DNA of 64,000 bases from contig WOUS01000001.1 in the NCBI GenBank assembly GCA_009772985.1, positions 124,001-188,000 of the forward strand, written 5' to 3'. The stretch comes from Anaerolineaceae bacterium. GTDB lineage: Bacteria; Chloroflexota; Anaerolineae; Anaerolineales; Villigracilaceae. Position 1 is the first letter of the stretch. Every line of letters starts with the position of its first letter. The notes below the pieces were generated by a model. That model was not told where the DNA came from and searched no databases. It saw nothing but the letters and a program-made list of their open reading frames with translations. A program made the position numbers and the translations under genes. This document shows, piece after piece, positions 45,676 to 54,624 of this stretch.

Positions 45676-46259
45676 TATTTTGCCAATCCGTTCATCAAAA
45701 TTTGCATACTTTGCCGGGCAATGTTCTGCCAGTCGGCGCCCTGCGGATCGAGCACGCCTTGCAGGAACAACCCCACCGCCAGCGAAAGGATGACCTCCGC
45801 GGCGGCCTCGGGGTCCACTTCCTTGAGCGAGCCTTCGGCGATGCCGTCCCGGATGAGCCCGGCAAAATGCTCCCGGTAGTGGCGGTACGGGGCGATCGTC
45901 GCCTGCCAGATGGCTTCGTTGCGGCTGGCCTGGAGCATGAACTCGAGGAACATCGGCAGGCGCTCGTCCGCTGCGGCGAAGATGGCCGGCAGCACCTCCG
46001 TCATTTGGACGAAGGTCTCCGGGACGGTCGGCTTGCGCATGGCGGCAATGGCTGCGTCAATCGTGTTGAGCCAGCCTTCCAGCAGGGCAACGAAAACGGC
46101 CTGCTTGGTCGGGAAGTGGTGGTAGAACGCGCCTTTGCTGACGCCGGCGTCGCTGCAGATCACGTCCACACTGGCGGCGTTATAGCCGGAGATGGCAAAG
46201 CGCCGCACGGCGGCGTCCAGGATGCGGGCGCGGGTCTCTTCACTGCGCTGTTGGGGCAT
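45675..46259 (-). CDS. TetR family transcriptional regulator
   Basis: A 194-residue regulator with an N-terminal TetR helix-turn-helix (RARILDAAVRRFAISGYNAA, then GVSKGAFYHHFPTKQAVFVAL) and a helical ligand-binding domain. GGAGA lies before ATG 46259. A 14-bp palindromic operator (ACCGACCAGTCGGT) lies about 90 bp upstream, so autoregulation and control of the downstream epimerase-SDR pair are likely. The ligand is unknown. Confidence 0.92.
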   Translation of the reverse strand: MPQQRSEETRARILDAAVRRFAISGYNAASVDVICSDAGVSKGAFYHHFPTKQAVFVALLEGWLNTIDAAIAAMRKPTVPETFVQMTEVLPAIFAAADERLPMFLEFMLQASRNEAIWQATIAPYRHYREHFAGLIRDGIAEGSLKEVDPEAAAEVILSLAVGLFLQGVLDPQGADWQNIARQSMQILMNGLAK

Positions 46260-46298
46260 GGGTTCTCCAAAGGGTAAGGCGAAATTATTTGGTTCATG

Positions 46299-46329
46299 CT
46301 GTGGGACAAATTGGCAATTTGTCCCACAG
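46299..46329. repeat. GTGGG-type palindrome upstream of tetR
   Basis: CTGTGGGACAAATT and AATTTGTCCCACAG, perfect 14-bp arms around GGC, between the operator and the tetR start. Confidence 0.8.
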
Positions 46330-46340
46330 GACGGGGGCAA

Positions 46341-46366
46341 AACAAACCGACCAGTCGGTATGTTTT
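46341..46366. promoter_or_regulatory. Candidate TetR operator
   Basis: ACCGAC-CA-GTCGGT sits in a wider near-palindrome (AAACAA to ATGTTT). The shape and place match known TetR-family autoregulatory sites. Confidence 0.75.
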
Positions 46367-46428
46367 ATATTACCCCCATTGCGCCGGGATGTCAATTAAA
46401 GGGAAATTAGAGTTTGCTTACAACGGCG

Positions 46429-47400
46429 TCAGGAACGAACCTTTTTTGCCATCCCCACTACAAAAGCATCCAGCGCCACGTCCAGCGGCATCTCGCCGGT
46501 TTTGGCCGCCTCGTCCATTTCCAGCAGGCGGTGATAAATTTTTTCCAACGCGGACAGGCTGAACCGGGCGGACTGGTCGCAAATCTTCCCGGCGACGAAC
46601 TCGTGCACACCGAGCGTTTTCTGGACATCGAACCGGTTCCCGCGTCCGTCAAGAATTTCCTTTGCCTGGAGCAGCAGCCGGAACTGGCGGATGACCATGC
46701 CCCACAACGCGAACGAGTCCTCGTTCTCCAGCAACTGATGCAGCGCCTTCTGCGCCTTCTTCCCGTCACCGGAACCGAGCGCGTCCACCAGGGCGAATAC
46801 GTCGCCCTGCGCGCTGACGATGCTGACCGTCTCCACGTCTGCCACGCTGACGGGGCGGGCAAAGTCCACGTAGGTCAGCAGTTTGGTGATCTCCTGCGCG
46901 GCGACGCGCGTCTCCTCGCCGGTCATTTCGGCCAGCCGGGAGGCCGCCGCGGGTTCCATCTGTCCCTTCTGGCGCTTGGTCTCGGCGACGATCCAGCCGG
47001 GCATGTCCTTCAGCCGCGGCATCATGAATATCTCGTTTTTGAAGTCCCCTTTTATGGCGCGCTTGACCAGCCAGTGATTTTTTACATCCCTCGTCTCCAG
47101 CATTTCGTACATCACCACCAGCGTGGACGGCGGCGCGGCCAGCAGGAAGTCCAGGAGTTTTTGGCGCGCGGCCGGCGCGGAGGTGCGGGCGGAGGGGGCC
47201 GACAGGAAGACCAGCCGCTTTTCGGCCAGGAACGGCATGGCGTTGACCGCGTTGTTCAGTTCCTCATCGCTGACGGTGCGCGCTTCGAGACGCGCCGTGT
47301 TCATGCCGTCCTTGTCGTGGCGGGACTGGATTTCCGCCAGCCGCCGGGCGATGGCGAATTCGTCGTTGCCGTAGAGGAAGAGGAGGTTGTCGCTGGGCAT
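46429..47400 (-). CDS. holA: DNA polymerase III delta subunit
   Basis: A 323-residue clamp-loader subunit. LLFLYGNDEFAIARRLAEI opens the HolA fold, followed by FLAEKRLVFL and the C-terminal helical domain (ALWGMVIRQFRLLLQAKEIL). It opens the beta clamp in the loader complex with DnaX and HolB. TATAAT lies 9 nt before ATG 47400. It stands alone, apart from dnaE at 14739. The gap downstream of its start is a repeat element. Confidence 0.92.
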   Translation of the reverse strand: MPSDNLLFLYGNDEFAIARRLAEIQSRHDKDGMNTARLEARTVSDEELNNAVNAMPFLAEKRLVFLSAPSARTSAPAARQKLLDFLLAAPPSTLVVMYEMLETRDVKNHWLVKRAIKGDFKNEIFMMPRLKDMPGWIVAETKRQKGQMEPAAASRLAEMTGEETRVAAQEITKLLTYVDFARPVSVADVETVSIVSAQGDVFALVDALGSGDGKKAQKALHQLLENEDSFALWGMVIRQFRLLLQAKEILDGRGNRFDVQKTLGVHEFVAGKICDQSARFSLSALEKIYHRLLEMDEAAKTGEMPLDVALDAFVVGMAKKVRS

Positions 47401-47428
47401 GGTGAAAAGATTATACCCGTAAAACAAA

Positions 47429-47490
47429 ATCCCCTCTCCCGCTTGCCCTGAGCAAAGTCGAAGGGTTGGGAGAGGGGCCGGGGGTGAGGG
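47429..47490. repeat. CCCTCTCCC-type element, copy 3, with REP-like word
   Basis: CCCCTCTCCC and GGGAGAGGGG frame the word CCCTGAGCAAAGTCGAAGGG; GGCCGGGGGTGAGGG follows. Two dispersed families are combined in one site. Confidence 0.8.
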
Positions 47491-47500
47491 CTGGCGGGGG

Positions 47501-48214
47501 CTAACTTGCCGCCGCGGCTGGAGCCATTTCCTTCGCCGGGACGGTGGTCGCCTTGATGAAGCCGGCGTACATGACCACCACACCGATGAGTTCGGACAGG
47601 TAGAGCAGGTCGGGCAATCCGAGTTTGACGAACGAGCCGGCCAGGGCCGGAGCCATCGCGCCGGCGGCGATCAGCACATTGCCGATCATACGGTTGAACA
47701 GGACGCGCTTGCGCCAGAAGATGACCGCCGAATAGACCGCGCCGCCGATGAGCGTCAGCGTGCCGTAGATATTCAGGATGATGGTGAGGGCGATGGTCAG
47801 GCCGCCGCGCGTCAGGATGTCCTTGTATTGGGACGAGATCGGCTGGGCAATATTATAGGCCGCCGCGGCAGGAGTCAGCGGGGCGGACAGGATGAGGGCC
47901 GCGGCCAGCAGTGAAACGGCGGCCAGGATGACGGTCAAGGCGAGCGCGATGCCGCGCTTCCGCACGAGCAGGTGGACCGTCCCCTGGCCGAGCCAGGCGG
48001 CGGTCAACATCGCGCCGCTCAAGTACCAGAGTTTGAGCACCAGTCCGCTGAACGCGAATCCCAGGATCACCTCCGAGAGCGTGCCGATGCCATAGAAAAG
48101 CAGGCCGATGGTCCAGAGCAGCAGGTGCGGGCCGCGGCGCTTGAGATAACGGGCGAAGACCGCCGCGGCGAAGGCGAAGGTGACGAGGGTGGAAAGGAAG
48201 GGAAGGTAGTGCAT
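47501..48214 (-). CDS. Seven-helix membrane protein, unknown
   Basis: A 237-residue integral membrane protein with about seven hydrophobic segments (LPFLSTLVTFAFAAAVFARY at the start, LGVVVMYAGF-like near the end). ATG 48214 has GGAGG 6 nt upstream. It is downstream of the MerR-like regulator and PucC-like transporter on the same strand. The 7-TM layout recalls small membrane sensors, but no family motif is recognised. Confidence 0.72.
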   Translation of the reverse strand: MHYLPFLSTLVTFAFAAAVFARYLKRRGPHLLLWTIGLLFYGIGTLSEVILGFAFSGLVLKLWYLSGAMLTAAWLGQGTVHLLVRKRGIALALTVILAAVSLLAAALILSAPLTPAAAAYNIAQPISSQYKDILTRGGLTIALTIILNIYGTLTLIGGAVYSAVIFWRKRVLFNRMIGNVLIAAGAMAPALAGSFVKLGLPDLLYLSELIGVVVMYAGFIKATTVPAKEMAPAAAAS

Positions 48215-48252
48215 GGGAACCTCCAAAGATTACTAGCGCGCCGGACGGCTCT

Positions 48253-48882
48253 TCATCGGTGGTTGTTCTCGAACGCCTGGCAGGTTTCGAGCAGCGACAG
48301 CATGATCTGATCGGTAAAGGCATGTACCTTGTGGAGCATCTCCCCCCAGGCCGCACCAGAAGGGATCTTCGTCTCCTGGTAGACGGCTATCATTGCCTGC
48401 AACAGGATATTACGGAAAAAGAGGAAGGCTTGCGCCGCTTCGATATGGCTCAGGTTGTAGCGGCGGCCGCGCGAAGCGTATTCGTAACCTATCGAACGCG
48501 CCTCGGCAATGGCGTCCTCGCCATCAGAGGCGAGATAGTTTGCCAGTCCCTGCACCAGGACTCGGCCGCTCTGCCTATATTGGAGGCGGGCTTCGTCGTC
48601 GAGTTTCTGGTACCAGGGCTGGGCTTCCAGGTGGCCTTCGCCAATCTGGAAACGCATCCGCACCAGTGCGTGCTGGACAACGCTCTCCGGTTCGAGGGCG
48701 CGCGGCTGGCGGGCGGTTTTGGCCCACAACTCGACTTCAGAGCGGCGGTAGCGGCGGTGCTTTCCCTGCGTGCGGTGGACGGGCAGCAGGCCCTTGTCCG
48801 ACCATAGGCGCACGGTGCTGGGATGCACGCCGAGCAGTTCGGCCGCCTGGCCGAGCGTGAGCCATTCTCTGCTTTCCGGCAT
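48253..48882 (-). CDS. MerR-type HTH regulator with RsbR-N-like domain
   Basis: A 209-residue protein. The first 55 residues are a MerR-like winged helix (LTLGQAAELLGVHPSTVRLW, then KHRRYRRSEVELW). The rest is a helical domain similar to RsbRD/PucR-type sensory N-terminal domains (LVQGLANYLASDGEDAIAEA, GRRYNLSHIEAAQAFLFFR). It starts 2 bp after the stop of the transporter gene, with GGAGA before the ATG, and probably regulates that transporter in response to an unidentified signal. Confidence 0.78.
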   Translation of the reverse strand: MPESREWLTLGQAAELLGVHPSTVRLWSDKGLLPVHRTQGKHRRYRRSEVELWAKTARQPRALEPESVVQHALVRMRFQIGEGHLEAQPWYQKLDDEARLQYRQSGRVLVQGLANYLASDGEDAIAEARSIGYEYASRGRRYNLSHIEAAQAFLFFRNILLQAMIAVYQETKIPSGAAWGEMLHKVHAFTDQIMLSLLETCQAFENNHR

Positions 48883-48884
48883 GG

Positions 48885-50183
48885 TCAATTCTCCGCTGCC
48901 AGGGCTGCCGCCTCGAGATAAGACATCTGCTCGGCTTTTTGCCGGAAGGCGGACGGATTGATGCGGCGCAGCAGGAAAACGGCTGCCAGCATCAAGCCAG
49001 CCTCGATGCCGAAGACGGCCACGTAACCAAGCACCGGGTTCTGCGTCAGTTGCGCTACCGCATCGCGCACCACCCCGCCCAGGATGGAACCGCTCAGGCG
49101 TGAGAAGGCATTGGACATGCCCCACGCCCCGATGAACAGGCCGACGCTGGCAGGCGTGCTCATGTCCAGCATCAGCGAGAGGTTGGCGACCGTGGAGAGG
49201 CCGGTGCCAAGTCCAAGCAGGATGACGCCGGCGTAGAAGAGCGGAACGCTGGCAATCAGGCCGCTGATGGCAATCAGGACGAAGGCCGCCAACGCCCCGA
49301 CATTCCCTGCCTGGGCAATGACGCGCTTGGAAAGGCGTCCCTCCAACACGCCGCCGATGGAGAGGGCCGCCAGCATACATCCGCCCCAAATGGCGGTAAT
49401 GCTCGTGGTGGCCTGCACGGGCAGGCCAAATGCCTCGCCGCCGAAAGGCTCCAGCAGCACATCCTGTCCGAGCAGGGCAACCAGCAGCAGCCAGAGATAA
49501 ACAAAGAAAATCCGCGCCTGGGAATTTCCCACAATGGCTTGCGCCATCTGGCGCAGGCTGTAGTGTTCAGCGCGCGAGGTTTCCTCGGCTCGTTTTTCGA
49601 GACCAATCAGGCCGAGCAAGCCCAGAATAAGCGCCATGCCTCCCACGATCTGGAAGGCGCGCTGCAAGGCCTGCGGCGTGTAGGGGTCAATCATGTGGGC
49701 CAGGCTGAGGGCGGTCAGGATGATGCCGACGATCATTATGAAAAACATGACGGCAATAGTGCGGCCGCGTCCCTTTTCGCCTGAGATTTCAGAAGCCAGC
49801 GCCAGGTAAGAGACACTGGCGAAGTTGAAGCCCATGCCCCAGGCCCCGAATGCCAGCACGCCGAGAGCCAGTCCCAGCCACCAGTTTTGGGCAAACAAGA
49901 AAGCAACCTGCGGCGAGACAATAACACCCGCGACGCAGAGCAGCAGACCCAGCAGGATGTAAGGCGTACGCCGCAGTCCAAAAATCGGGTGACGGTCGGA
50001 ATACGATCCGATGGCAACCTGGATGGGGGAAAAGAGATAGGGCAGCGAGGCCAGCACGGCGACCAGCGTCGCCGAGAGCGCCAGTTCCTTGATCATCACC
50101 CGGTTGAGGGTGCTGTTAATGGGAACCAGCGTCATGGCGACGGCGGCGTGAATCAGGCCGAGTTGCAAGCGTTTTAGCAGCAT
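48885..50183 (-). CDS. BCD/PucC-like MFS transporter
   Basis: A 432-residue, 12-helix major facilitator. The opening VPINSTLNRVMIKELALSAT and YSDRHPIFGLRRTPYILLG are hallmarks of the BCD family (PucC, LhaA, BchT), whose characterised members assist light-harvesting complex assembly in phototrophs. Relatives occur in non-phototrophic Chloroflexota with unknown cargo. No bacteriochlorophyll or antenna genes are in this window. It is followed by a co-transcribed MerR-type regulator. Confidence 0.88.
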   Translation of the reverse strand: MLLKRLQLGLIHAAVAMTLVPINSTLNRVMIKELALSATLVAVLASLPYLFSPIQVAIGSYSDRHPIFGLRRTPYILLGLLLCVAGVIVSPQVAFLFAQNWWLGLALGVLAFGAWGMGFNFASVSYLALASEISGEKGRGRTIAVMFFIMIVGIILTALSLAHMIDPYTPQALQRAFQIVGGMALILGLLGLIGLEKRAEETSRAEHYSLRQMAQAIVGNSQARIFFVYLWLLLVALLGQDVLLEPFGGEAFGLPVQATTSITAIWGGCMLAALSIGGVLEGRLSKRVIAQAGNVGALAAFVLIAISGLIASVPLFYAGVILLGLGTGLSTVANLSLMLDMSTPASVGLFIGAWGMSNAFSRLSGSILGGVVRDAVAQLTQNPVLGYVAVFGIEAGLMLAAVFLLRRINPSAFRQKAEQMSYLEAAALAAEN

Positions 50184-50342
50184 CTTGTCTTCCGTGAGGG
50201 CGCGTTATGACGAGGATAGCAGCCCGAATGTACCACAGGCGCGCATCCCGTCAATGTAGATTTACGTAGAATTTTAATAGCGTTGGATAAGAGGAAAATG
50301 AATCAATCCAAAACCCACCCTGCAATAAAGCTCCGGGGCGTT

Positions 50343-50582
50343 TTACGCCGCTTGATAGGCGGTAACTTCCACCAGCCTCTGCTGTTGGCGCGCTTCGTTC
50401 ACCAGGGTCTCCAGCCGGGAGGCAGTGCGGTCGTCAATCCAGTCGGCTTCGCATTGTTCGCACACCAGGGCGGGCACATCGCGCACCACAATGACGCCAA
50501 AACCAAGGTCCACCGTGAAGGTGGTTTTACCGGGGCGTTTCGTTCCGCCGCAAATGGGACAAATATCTGTTTGACCAGTCAT
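50343..50582 (-). CDS. YgiT/MqsA-type zinc-finger antitoxin
   Basis: A 79-residue protein with a zinc site formed by CPICGG (about 8-13) and CEQCEAD (about 41-47), the YgiT-type finger of the MqsA antitoxin N-terminus. The C-terminal helix-turn-helix of full MqsA is missing, as in many DUF4258-linked antitoxins. Its ATG overlaps the stop of the upstream DUF4258 gene, giving a toxin-first operon. It should bind and silence the DUF4258 protein. Confidence 0.87.
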   Translation of the reverse strand: MTGQTDICPICGGTKRPGKTTFTVDLGFGVIVVRDVPALVCEQCEADWIDDRTASRLETLVNEARQQQRLVEVTAYQAA

Positions 50583-50902
50583 CGTTTCCTCCGCGTTCGA
50601 AAATCCGATCCAAAGTGTTCAAGGGTTGGTTCATAAGCCGTGATGATTGCCAGGGTCTCATCATCTTCGATAGCAATGACCACATGGACGGGGTGGTTCC
50701 TCTGCCATCCCAAAACCAGCCCGCTCGGAACTGGCCGGGCGGCTGAATAATCTTCGATCAACTCTCCTGCCAGCAGCGCATCGAAAATCATCGCGCGTGT
50801 CAGGCCGCGTTCCAGCAAACGTTCCAGAGCATGTCGTCTCCAGATGACCTGCCGCTTTTTTACAAGCGAACGCACTTTCACCAGATCGAGGCCGTTTGGC
50901 AT
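50579..50902 (-). CDS. DUF4258 protein (probable RelE-like toxin)
   Basis: A 107-residue DUF4258 protein (RHALERLLERGLTRAMIFDAL, GELIEDY, HPVHVVIAIEDDETLAIITAY). The fold is related to RelE/BrnT RNases, and these genes are regularly paired with YgiT-type antitoxins, as here (4-nt overlap). TATAAT lies 6 nt before ATG 50902, so the transcript is probably leaderless. Confidence 0.85.
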   Translation of the reverse strand: MPNGLDLVKVRSLVKKRQVIWRRHALERLLERGLTRAMIFDALLAGELIEDYSAARPVPSGLVLGWQRNHPVHVVIAIEDDETLAIITAYEPTLEHFGSDFRTRRKR

Positions 50903-50938
50903 GTTTGAATTATACCCTTCATCGAGAAACAACTCGAG

Positions 50939-52300
50939 TTATGCTTCTGCCACCTTCCGGACCTTCGGCGCTTCTTTCTGGACCCCGAACGCCGCTTCCA
51001 GCGCCTGCTGGACCGAGCGCGCCTCGACCACTTCGATTTCCTTCGGCCAGGGTTCACCCTTGCGCAAACGCTTCGGGACGATGGCCGTCTTGAAGCCCAG
51101 TTTGGCGGCCTCGCGCAAACGGACGGGCATCTGCCCCGGCATGCGCAGTTCGCCCGCGGAAGACGCGATGGACGCGGCAATTGCCAGGTCCGCGGCGGGT
51201 TCGTCTATTTTCAGCCCGCCCACCACGTTGACGAAGATGTCGGCCTCGGTCAGGTTGATGCGCACGCGCCGCGTCAGCACGGCGGCGATCATCTGCAGGC
51301 GGTTGTAGTCCACGCCGTTGGGATTGCGGCGGGCATTGCCGAACTGCGCCGCGCTGGTCAGCCCCTGCACCTCCACCAGCAGCGGACGGGTGCCTTCCAT
51401 CGTGACCGCAATCGCCGACCCGGCCGCGTTGACCATCCGCTCGGCCAGGAACGCCTCGGAGGGATTCGCCACTTCGGCCAGCCCGCGCTCGACCATCTCG
51501 AACACGCCCACCTCGGCGGTCGCGCCGAAGCGGTTCTTCACCGAGCGCAGCAGGCGGTAGGCCTGGAAGCGGTCGCCCTCGAGATACAGCACCGTGTCCA
51601 CGATGTGCTCCAGCACGCGCGGCCCGGCAATCGTCCCCTCTTTGGTGACGTGGCCGATGACGAACACCGCCGGGCCGGAGGACTTGGCCAGTTCTCGCAG
51701 CCGGTTGGCAGACTCGCGCACCTGCGAGACCGAGCCGGCTGCCGATTCCATCTCCGGCAGGTAAACGGTCTGGATCGAGTCGACGATCAACAGGTCCGGT
51801 TTGACCGCCTTGACGTGCTCGAAAATCGCGTCGAGGTTGGTCTCGGTGACGAGGAACAGGTCCGCCGGGGATTTCGCCTCGGGCGCGATCCGCGCCGCCC
51901 GCATTTTTATCTGCCGCTCCGACTCTTCGCCGGACACGTACAGGACCCGGAGACTGTTCGCCATTTCGAGCGCCAGTTGCAGCATCAGCGTGGACTTGCC
52001 GATGCCCGGGTCGCCGCCGACGAGCACGATGGAGCCTGGCACGATCCCGCCGCCCAGCACGCGGGCGAACTCGCCAATCGGGACCGGGATGCGGTCTTCC
52101 GCGTCCCCGCTGACTTCGCTCAGCCGCCGCGGCGCGGAGCGTCCGCCCAGGCCGCGGCCGGTGGATTTCGCCAGAGGCTCGTCGCTGACGATCTCCTCGA
52201 CCATCGAGTTGAACGAACCGCACTGCGGGCATCTCCCCATGAATCCGGCGGAGACGCGTCCGCACTGCTGGCAGACGTAACGGGTGTGGGTTTTGGACAT
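50939..52300 (-). CDS. radA: DNA repair protein RadA
   Basis: A 453-residue RecA-related helicase. The N-terminal zinc finger has CQQCG and CPQCG (about 10-27). Walker A is GGDPGIGKST (about 95-104), the RadA-specific KNRFG lies at about 255-259, and the C-terminal Lon-like domain follows. It promotes branch migration during recombination. TATAAT lies 6 nt before the ATG, giving a leaderless transcript. The start is fixed by the zinc-finger position. Confidence 0.95.
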   Translation of the reverse strand: MSKTHTRYVCQQCGRVSAGFMGRCPQCGSFNSMVEEIVSDEPLAKSTGRGLGGRSAPRRLSEVSGDAEDRIPVPIGEFARVLGGGIVPGSIVLVGGDPGIGKSTLMLQLALEMANSLRVLYVSGEESERQIKMRAARIAPEAKSPADLFLVTETNLDAIFEHVKAVKPDLLIVDSIQTVYLPEMESAAGSVSQVRESANRLRELAKSSGPAVFVIGHVTKEGTIAGPRVLEHIVDTVLYLEGDRFQAYRLLRSVKNRFGATAEVGVFEMVERGLAEVANPSEAFLAERMVNAAGSAIAVTMEGTRPLLVEVQGLTSAAQFGNARRNPNGVDYNRLQMIAAVLTRRVRINLTEADIFVNVVGGLKIDEPAADLAIAASIASSAGELRMPGQMPVRLREAAKLGFKTAIVPKRLRKGEPWPKEIEVVEARSVQQALEAAFGVQKEAPKVRKVAEA

Positions 52301-52388
52301 GTTCGTATTATACCTTTTGGGGGAGATGTTTTGAGAAGCCCGATGTGCTAAACTCATCTCATCACAAATCTTACGAACGGGAGGGCAT

Positions 52389-53311
52389 ATGTTGCCAGAT
52401 ACTGCATTGGGTTCCTTGAAGACCACTTTCGGACCGAACCGGGCGAACGCGAAGATCATTCTCTACGTCATGCCGGTTTTCATCCTCGTCGGGCTGGTCT
52501 TCATCGGCAGCCTGGGGGTGGGGAGCGTGGTGATGTGGCTCATCGCCGCGGGGCTGTTCTGGGGCTACCGCGCCCAGATGAAGGCCAAAGTGGACGTGTA
52601 CGAACACGGGCTGGCCGCCAACGACTGGCTGGGACGGAAGTCCTCGTTCCGTTGGGACGAAGTGGCCGCGGTCTACGAGTTCATCGGCTATGACCAGCGC
52701 AGCGCGGCGCGGGCAGGGCGCGCCATCCAGTGGGCCTACACGGTGCACACCAAAGACGGGCGGCGCATCAAACTGGACATGGCCTACGAAACGATCCGCA
52801 ACCTGGGGCGCACGGTGCTGGCCGAGACCGGCAAACTGCTGCTCCCCGCCGCGCAGGCGGCGTACAAATCCGGCGGGACGGTTCCCTTCGGCGAGCAGAT
52901 CGGCGTCAGCGCGCGCGGGTTCGCGGCCGGATCCGAGACGCTGGCCTGGGCGGACGTGGAAAAGATGCGCTTCACCCGGACCGCCGACCTGACCGTCCAC
53001 AAAAAAGGTCAGCACATCCCCTGGAAACTGGTCATGCACAACCGCATCGCCAATTTCCCGGTTTTCCAGACCTTGCTCCATCAGGCTGTCAAAGGGAGCC
53101 CGCCGAGGCCGTGCTGGAAGACCCGTTCGAGCGCGTCCCGCCGCAGGGCGGACAGCCGGTAGCCAACATCGGCACGGTCAGCGCGGCGATCGGCTACGAT
53201 GTGCGCGACCTGCTGATGGAAGGGTACACCATGCCCGAGATCCAGCGGGTCGTGAAGGGCGAGATCACCCTGGCGGAACTCCGCAAGGCCGGACCGCAGT
53301 CGAAAAAATAG
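52389..53311 (+). CDS. Membrane protein with probable frameshift
   Basis: From ATG 52389 (GGGAGG upstream) the frame encodes two adjacent membrane helices (ILYVMPVFILVGLVFIGSLG and VVMWLIAAGLFWGY), then a DUF6585-like PH-type beta domain (DVYEHGLAANDWLGRKSSFR). Near 53090-53100 the sensible reading switches by -1: frame one gives low-complexity Arg/Ser sequence, while the other gives EAVLEDPFERVPPQGG and a compact domain ending LAELRKAGPQSKK at 53311. There is no good slippery heptamer in phase, so a mutation or sequencing error is more likely than programmed frameshifting. Function is unknown. Confidence 0.7.
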
Positions 53312-53320
53312 GAGCGAAGA

Positions 53321-54439
53321 ATGAACACCAGAAAGGCATTTTCCATCCTGCTGGGCATTTGCCTGGCGCTTTCCGCAGCGGCCTGCACGCCGGAGCCTGC
53401 CACTCCCGACCGGCCCGCCCTGCCCCCGGCTACCCAGCGCCCCACGCGGACGCCGCGCGACACGCAGGCTCCGCCCGTCCAGCCGTCGGCCACCGCCACG
53501 CGCCCGGTCCAGCCCAGCAAGACCCCGGTCGCCGACCCGGCCTCGATCCTGCTGACCGTGGATTATGGCAGCGAGGGTAAGGCTTTCGAATATGCGTTCA
53601 TCGCCCCGTACGGCAGGGCGCTGGTCGTCTTCCTCGACGGCGGGGACATCCAGGTTTTCCACCTGGAGGATGGCTGGACGGCAACCTTCCCCCTGCCGCT
53701 CGATTTCATGTTCCCGAATGACGCCATTTCGGTCCAGCCGTCGAAGATCCTGTTCGCCGAATATTACCCGAACGAAAACGGCAATATTACCATCTGGCAG
53801 GTTACGCCCGGCAGCGAGGCCGAGGCAGTCGCCACCATCACCGAGACGGACGGATGGGTGACCACACTGGCCTTCTCCCCGGACGGTAAAACGCTGGCCG
53901 CCGGCTTCAACCTCGGCGAGATCCGCCTTTACAGCACCAGCAACGGCACGCGCCTGCGTTCCATCAAGGCTTTCAACGACTTCGTCATGTCAATGGCCTA
54001 CTCCCCGGACGGACGCTATATCATCGCCGACTCGTTCTCCTTTGACCCCAACACCTACGTCTTCAACGCCAGCAGCGGATCGAAGACCGCCACCCTCTCG
54101 ACCGAATCCTGGGAGCCGGGACGCGTGTCCTTCTCGCCCGACGGCACGCTGGCCGCCGCCACCGCCGGCGACGGGACGCACATCTTCACGACCGGCAACT
54201 GGCAGCCGACCGGCACGGTCATCGGCATCTGGGAGGGAACGTTCACCTGCGACAGTTTGGGATTTATGGAGGTGATGGGCGACCTTGTCAGTTTCTACTC
54301 GCTCGACACCGGCCAGCAGACTGGCACCATGAACCTCCCCGATGTCGGAGATTTCTACTGCCTGACCGGCGGACGCAGCGCGGTCATCAACCTGGATTAC
54401 GACAACTACATCCTGACCCTGCGCCTCGTCACGCCCTGA
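53321..54439 (+). CDS. WD40-like beta-propeller lipoprotein
   Basis: A 372-residue lipoprotein: signal peptide with lipobox SAAAC (about residue 22), a Pro/Thr-rich linker (TQRPTRTPRDTQAPPVQPSA) and a propeller with the repeated signature LAFSPDGKTLAAG, MAYSPDGRYIIAD, VSFSPDGTLAAA. It is anchored outside the membrane and probably binds another protein or glycan. It starts 9 bp after the previous gene. Confidence 0.85.
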   Translation: MNTRKAFSILLGICLALSAAACTPEPATPDRPALPPATQRPTRTPRDTQAPPVQPSATATRPVQPSKTPVADPASILLTVDYGSEGKAFEYAFIAPYGRALVVFLDGGDIQVFHLEDGWTATFPLPLDFMFPNDAISVQPSKILFAEYYPNENGNITIWQVTPGSEAEAVATITETDGWVTTLAFSPDGKTLAAGFNLGEIRLYSTSNGTRLRSIKAFNDFVMSMAYSPDGRYIIADSFSFDPNTYVFNASSGSKTATLSTESWEPGRVSFSPDGTLAAATAGDGTHIFTTGNWQPTGTVIGIWEGTFTCDSLGFMEVMGDLVSFYSLDTGQQTGTMNLPDVGDFYCLTGGRSAVINLDYDNYILTLRLVTP

Positions 54440-54506
54440 GGCCGCACCTGCCGCCCCAATGCTCGAAGTTTCCTCCCGCCGGTTCCCCCGTGCGGGAGGT
54501 TGTTAC

Positions 54507-54545
54507 TCCCCTCTCCCAAAATTGGGAGAGGGTCGGGGGTGAGGG
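54507..54545. repeat. CCCTCTCCC-type element, copy 4
   Basis: CCCCTCTCCCAA and TTGGGAGAGGG form a compact hairpin, followed by TCGGGGGTGAGGG. Confidence 0.8.
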
Positions 54546-54624
54546 CGGCACGACACTTGCGCGATTGGATGGATAAGACGATAATCATCCTGATCCCCCG
54601 TCCTTCTGCCCTGCGGAGACCCCC

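Noticed and set aside
52389-53311. Programmed -1 frameshifting in the membrane gene
   Set aside because: The AAAGGGA stretch is not in the phase needed for tandem slippage, and no downstream stimulatory structure is evident.
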